64,000 nt of DNA from assembly GCF_010730955.1 (NCBI RefSeq), contig NZ_AP022577.1, positions 1,550,001 through 1,614,000 on the forward strand, read 5' to 3'. The notes under the pieces are model-generated. The model was not told the origin of the DNA. It was given only the letters and a program-made list of their open reading frames with translations, and ran no database searches. The position numbers were made by a program, and so were the translations under genes. Below, piece by piece: positions 61,153 to 64,000 of the stretch (positions are counted from its first letter, which is position 1; each line of letters begins with the position of its first letter). The stretch is from Mycolicibacterium aubagnense. GTDB lineage: Bacteria; Actinomycetota; Actinomycetes; Mycobacteriales; Mycobacteriaceae.

Positions 61153-64000
61153 ATGCAGAGTCGCGATGCAGCGTTAGCTGCTGTGCTCCACCGGCTCGAT
61201 CGGGTCGCGCCTGAAGGGCCCGGCGTCCTGCTGAAGCCGGAGGCGCTGACTGAGGCTGAATCGCTCGCGGCCGTGATCGACCCACGCAATGACTCGCTTG
61301 CCGCGCGGGCACTGGCAACGTTCCACTGGTTTCGGTATTTGGCGCTGCCCGAGGGAGCCGACCAGGACGACTTCGAAGCTGCCGTTGTCTACTTCGCTCC
61401 GCTTCTTGAAATTGATCCGTACGCCGGGCCCGAACTCATACGCCGTCGTGTTCTCCAGGACATCGACACGAAGGTGGGCGGTGTGGATCCGGGATATCTG
61501 ACCAGCGAAGCTGTTGAGTTGTTTACCACTTATGAGCAGACAGGCAAACTGTCGTTACTGACGTATGCGGTTGAACTCTTCCGGGCAGCCGTGTCTGCGA
61601 CCCCGGCGGATCATGCGGACAACCCTGGGCGCCAGAACAATCTGGGCATTGCCCTGCGGACCCTGTCCGAGCGCACCGAAAACGGTGAACAGGCACCGCT
61701 GCTGGCCGAAGCTATGCAGGCGGGCCGCAATGCCGTCGCCGGCGCTCCCCCTGGACATCGCGACCACGCCATGCACATGAACAACCTCGGAACCGCCCTG
61801 CAGGTACTCGCCGGGCGTACCGGCGATCTGGAGACCCTCCGAAAAGCAGTGGCGATCGGACGGGAGGCGGTCGGGGCCACGCCAGCCGACGACGGTAATC
61901 GAGCCGCAAACCTCAGCAACTTCGGCAACGGCCTGCGCGAACTCTTCGAACACACCGGCGACACGGCGTATCTGTCTGAGGCCATCGAAGCCGGCCACGA
62001 AGCCGTCGACCTGACGCCTCCAGGTCACCGCGACCGGCCGATTTACCTCAACAATCTGGGCATCGCCCTACGGCTGATGTATGAACGCAGCCGCGAGACA
62101 AAGTTTCTCAACGATGCGGTACGAGTGGGCCGTGAGGCCGTCGCTGGCACGCCTGAGGACGACTCCCGCCTGGCGACCTATCTCAACTCCCTCGAAGGAA
62201 GCTTGGCGGCCGCCTACGAACACACCCGCCAGATCGCATACCTCGAAGAGGCCATCGAAGTCATCCAGCGTGCCCTCGCCGTTACGGCCGCCGATGATCC
62301 CAGTGTTCCCACGTACCTCAATAACCTCGCCATCGCGACCGTCAGGCGGGGGGAGCGGCTGAAGGACACTTCGGCGCTTGCGGATGCGATCCGAGCCAGC
62401 CGCGACGCTGTCGACCTCACCCCCGTCGGCCATCCGGACCGCGCCGGCTACCTCAACGGCCTCGGCGCTTCGCTCCTGACGCTGCATCGGCAGTCTGGCG
62501 AGACGGCGGCCCTGAACGAAGCGCGACAATGCTTCACTGAAGCTGCGGAAATCACCAGCGCGCCTGCGAGAGCACGCATTGCCGCCTACCAGACTTTGGC
62601 CTCTCTTGACGGCCAGGCAGGCATTGCACCGGCCGACGCTTTGGCCGCGGTCGAGGCCGCGGTCGCTCTACTGCCCCAGGTCGTTTCGCGCACGCTGGCG
62701 CGGGCTGACCGTGAGCACTCCTTGGGCCAACTAATGTCGCTGCCGGCGCTGGCCGCCAGTGTCGCTGTCGCGGCGGGGCGACTCGAGCGGGCGGTGGAGC
62801 TTCTCGAGCTGACCCGCGGCATCCTGGTCGCCGATACCCTCGATGCCCGCAGCAACGACCTCGCCAGACTGCGTCAGCGGAACCCAAAGATAGCCGATCA
62901 GTTCGAGCGGCTCCGCCGGCGAATCGGCGCTCTTGAAAACCCGGCCACCGCGCCGCCTGACACCAAAGAAAGGGGGACGGCGCTCGCCCAGGCCCGACGC
63001 GATGCGCATGCGGCATTCGATCAATTGATCGAGCAGATCCGGACGGTAGACGGCTTTGCAGGCTTCTTTCGGCCACCGAACTTCGAACGGATCGCTGCCC
63101 AGGCCCAGGGCGGCCCAATCATCTTCACCTACACCAGCCCGGTGCGAAGCGACGCCCTGATCGTGACAAGCGACCCTGTCGGCGCCGTCCGGCATGTACC
63201 CCTGCCAGGACTAACCGACTCCGAGGCGCGGAGTCAGGCCAATCTGTTGCTGGCCGCCCAGCAGGCCACGGCGGACCCCGCCATCGACATCAACGTACGT
63301 AGCGGTGGCCAGAGAGTGATACTCGACGTGCTCAGCTGGACCTGGAACACCATCACCGAGCCGATCCTTGCCGCCCTCGGCCACCTCAGCACTCCGGCAG
63401 AAGGTGAGCCCTGGCCGCGGGTGTGGTGGTGTCCCGTCGGGACCCACGCATACCTGCCACTGCACGCGGCCGGCCACCATAACCGTATCGAGGTGTCGGA
63501 CTCTCAGTCGACGGTGCTTGATCGGGTCGTTTCCTCCTACATCATGACCGTTCGTGGGCTCGGCGATGCCCGCAACTTAACCGTCGGCGAAAGCGGCAAA
63601 ACCCTGATCGTGGCTGTTCCCGATGCCCCTGGCAACGCGGGCTGAACGGGGCCGCAGCCGAAGCTCGCGAGCTGAACGCCCTCATACCCGGCGCACACGT
63701 GCTACCCAGTCCGACGCACAAGGCGACACTGGCCGCACTCGCCGACCACCCCGTGGCGCATTTCGCCTGTCACGGCTACGCGAACTGGGCCAACCCTGCC
63801 GCAAGCCAGCTCATCCTATGTGATTACCAAACAGCGCCGCTGACGGTCGCTGACATCATCGGTCAGGAACTTCGCGGCGGTCTGGCGTTTCTGTCTGCGT
63901 GCCACACCGCGGTAACAAATGCGACGCTCGTTGACGAGTCCGTACACATCACTGGAGCGTTCCAGGTGGCCGGCTACAAGCACGTAATCGGCACCTTGTG
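61153..64000 (+). pseudogene. TPR-CHAT (caspase-like) protein, frameshifted before the catalytic core, cut at window edge
   Basis: ATG 61153 follows GAGG at 61142-61145 (GTG 61141 is an alternative). Residues ~140-470 hold about seven TPR-like repeats with a 45-residue period (GREAV...TP...YLNNLGIAL). A linker leads to a CHAT domain (from ~residue 630: PIIFTYTSPVRSDALIVTSD, WWCPVGTHAYLPLHAAG). This frame stops at 63645. From 63642 the -1 frame continues with AHFACHGYANW (catalytic His) and GGLAFLSACHTAV (catalytic Cys) to the edge; one extra base in GGGC 63639-63642 joins them. CHAT proteins are caspase-like proteases; those with TPR sensors act in bacterial immunity and cell death. Confidence 0.8.

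Overview
The window is high-GC actinobacterial DNA and almost certainly from a rapidly growing mycobacterium (Mycolicibacterium-like). The evidence is a complete mce operon with two YrbE permeases, six Mce proteins and two Mce-associated proteins; F420/deazaflavin-type reductases; a secreted cutinase; many FadD/FadE/SDR/TetR genes; and several promoters whose -10 box lies only 5-7 nt before the start codon (leaderless transcripts). No rRNA, tRNA, CRISPR array or complete insertion sequence was seen.

Layout. 1-7.6 kb: a truncated DUF3604/PHP-like gene divergent from a LysR regulator, a deazaflavin-dependent reductase, an AurF-type diiron oxygenase with an added membrane domain, and an amino-acid permease coupled to an IclR-like regulator. 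7.6-17.3 kb: a lipid/ketone catabolic cluster (TetR; metal-dependent hydrolase, ferredoxin-type reductase, Baeyer-Villiger-like monooxygenase, SDR, Abi-alpha protein; second TetR; FadD and FadE). Its two forward units carry the same 32-bp promoter element. 17.4-22.8 kb: a LysB-like hydrolase and a stressosome operon (RsbR, RsbS, RsbT, an ATPase-phosphatase and a PAS histidine kinase). 22.9-34.6 kb: one long TetR-yrbEAB-mceABCDEF-mam-mam-DUF3298 operon, nearly every junction overlapping. 34.8-47.7 kb: an enoyl-CoA hydratase, an NsrR-like Rrf2 regulator, a levulinate-pathway-like ACAD/kinase/SDR operon, several TetR genes with clear palindromic operators, a VOC/flavoprotein/extradiol-dioxygenase operon, another Baeyer-Villiger monooxygenase and a cutinase. 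48-51.9 kb: an MFS transporter, an SBP-like protein (frameshifted) and a flavin hydroxylase. 51.9-57.9 kb: a MoxR/DUF58/DUF4129 (frameshifted) cluster, a second deazaflavin reductase and an E2-acyltransferase-like protein.

From about 57.9 kb to the right edge the character changes: gene-poor, partly AT-richer DNA holds nested inverted repeats, an orphan recombinase-type HTH protein, a doubly frameshifted membrane protein, a TetR remnant, a DUF6338 membrane protein, a 71-residue acidic protein and a TPR-CHAT (caspase-like) protein. The last has a triple 10-bp repeat upstream and a frameshift just before its catalytic His/Cys region. This looks like an accessory island and is the best place to look for an undescribed (possibly defence) system.

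At least four genes are broken by small indels, each repairable by one inserted base (or, at 55.75 kb, by removing two). Whether these are decay or sequencing errors must be settled before the affected genes are interpreted.
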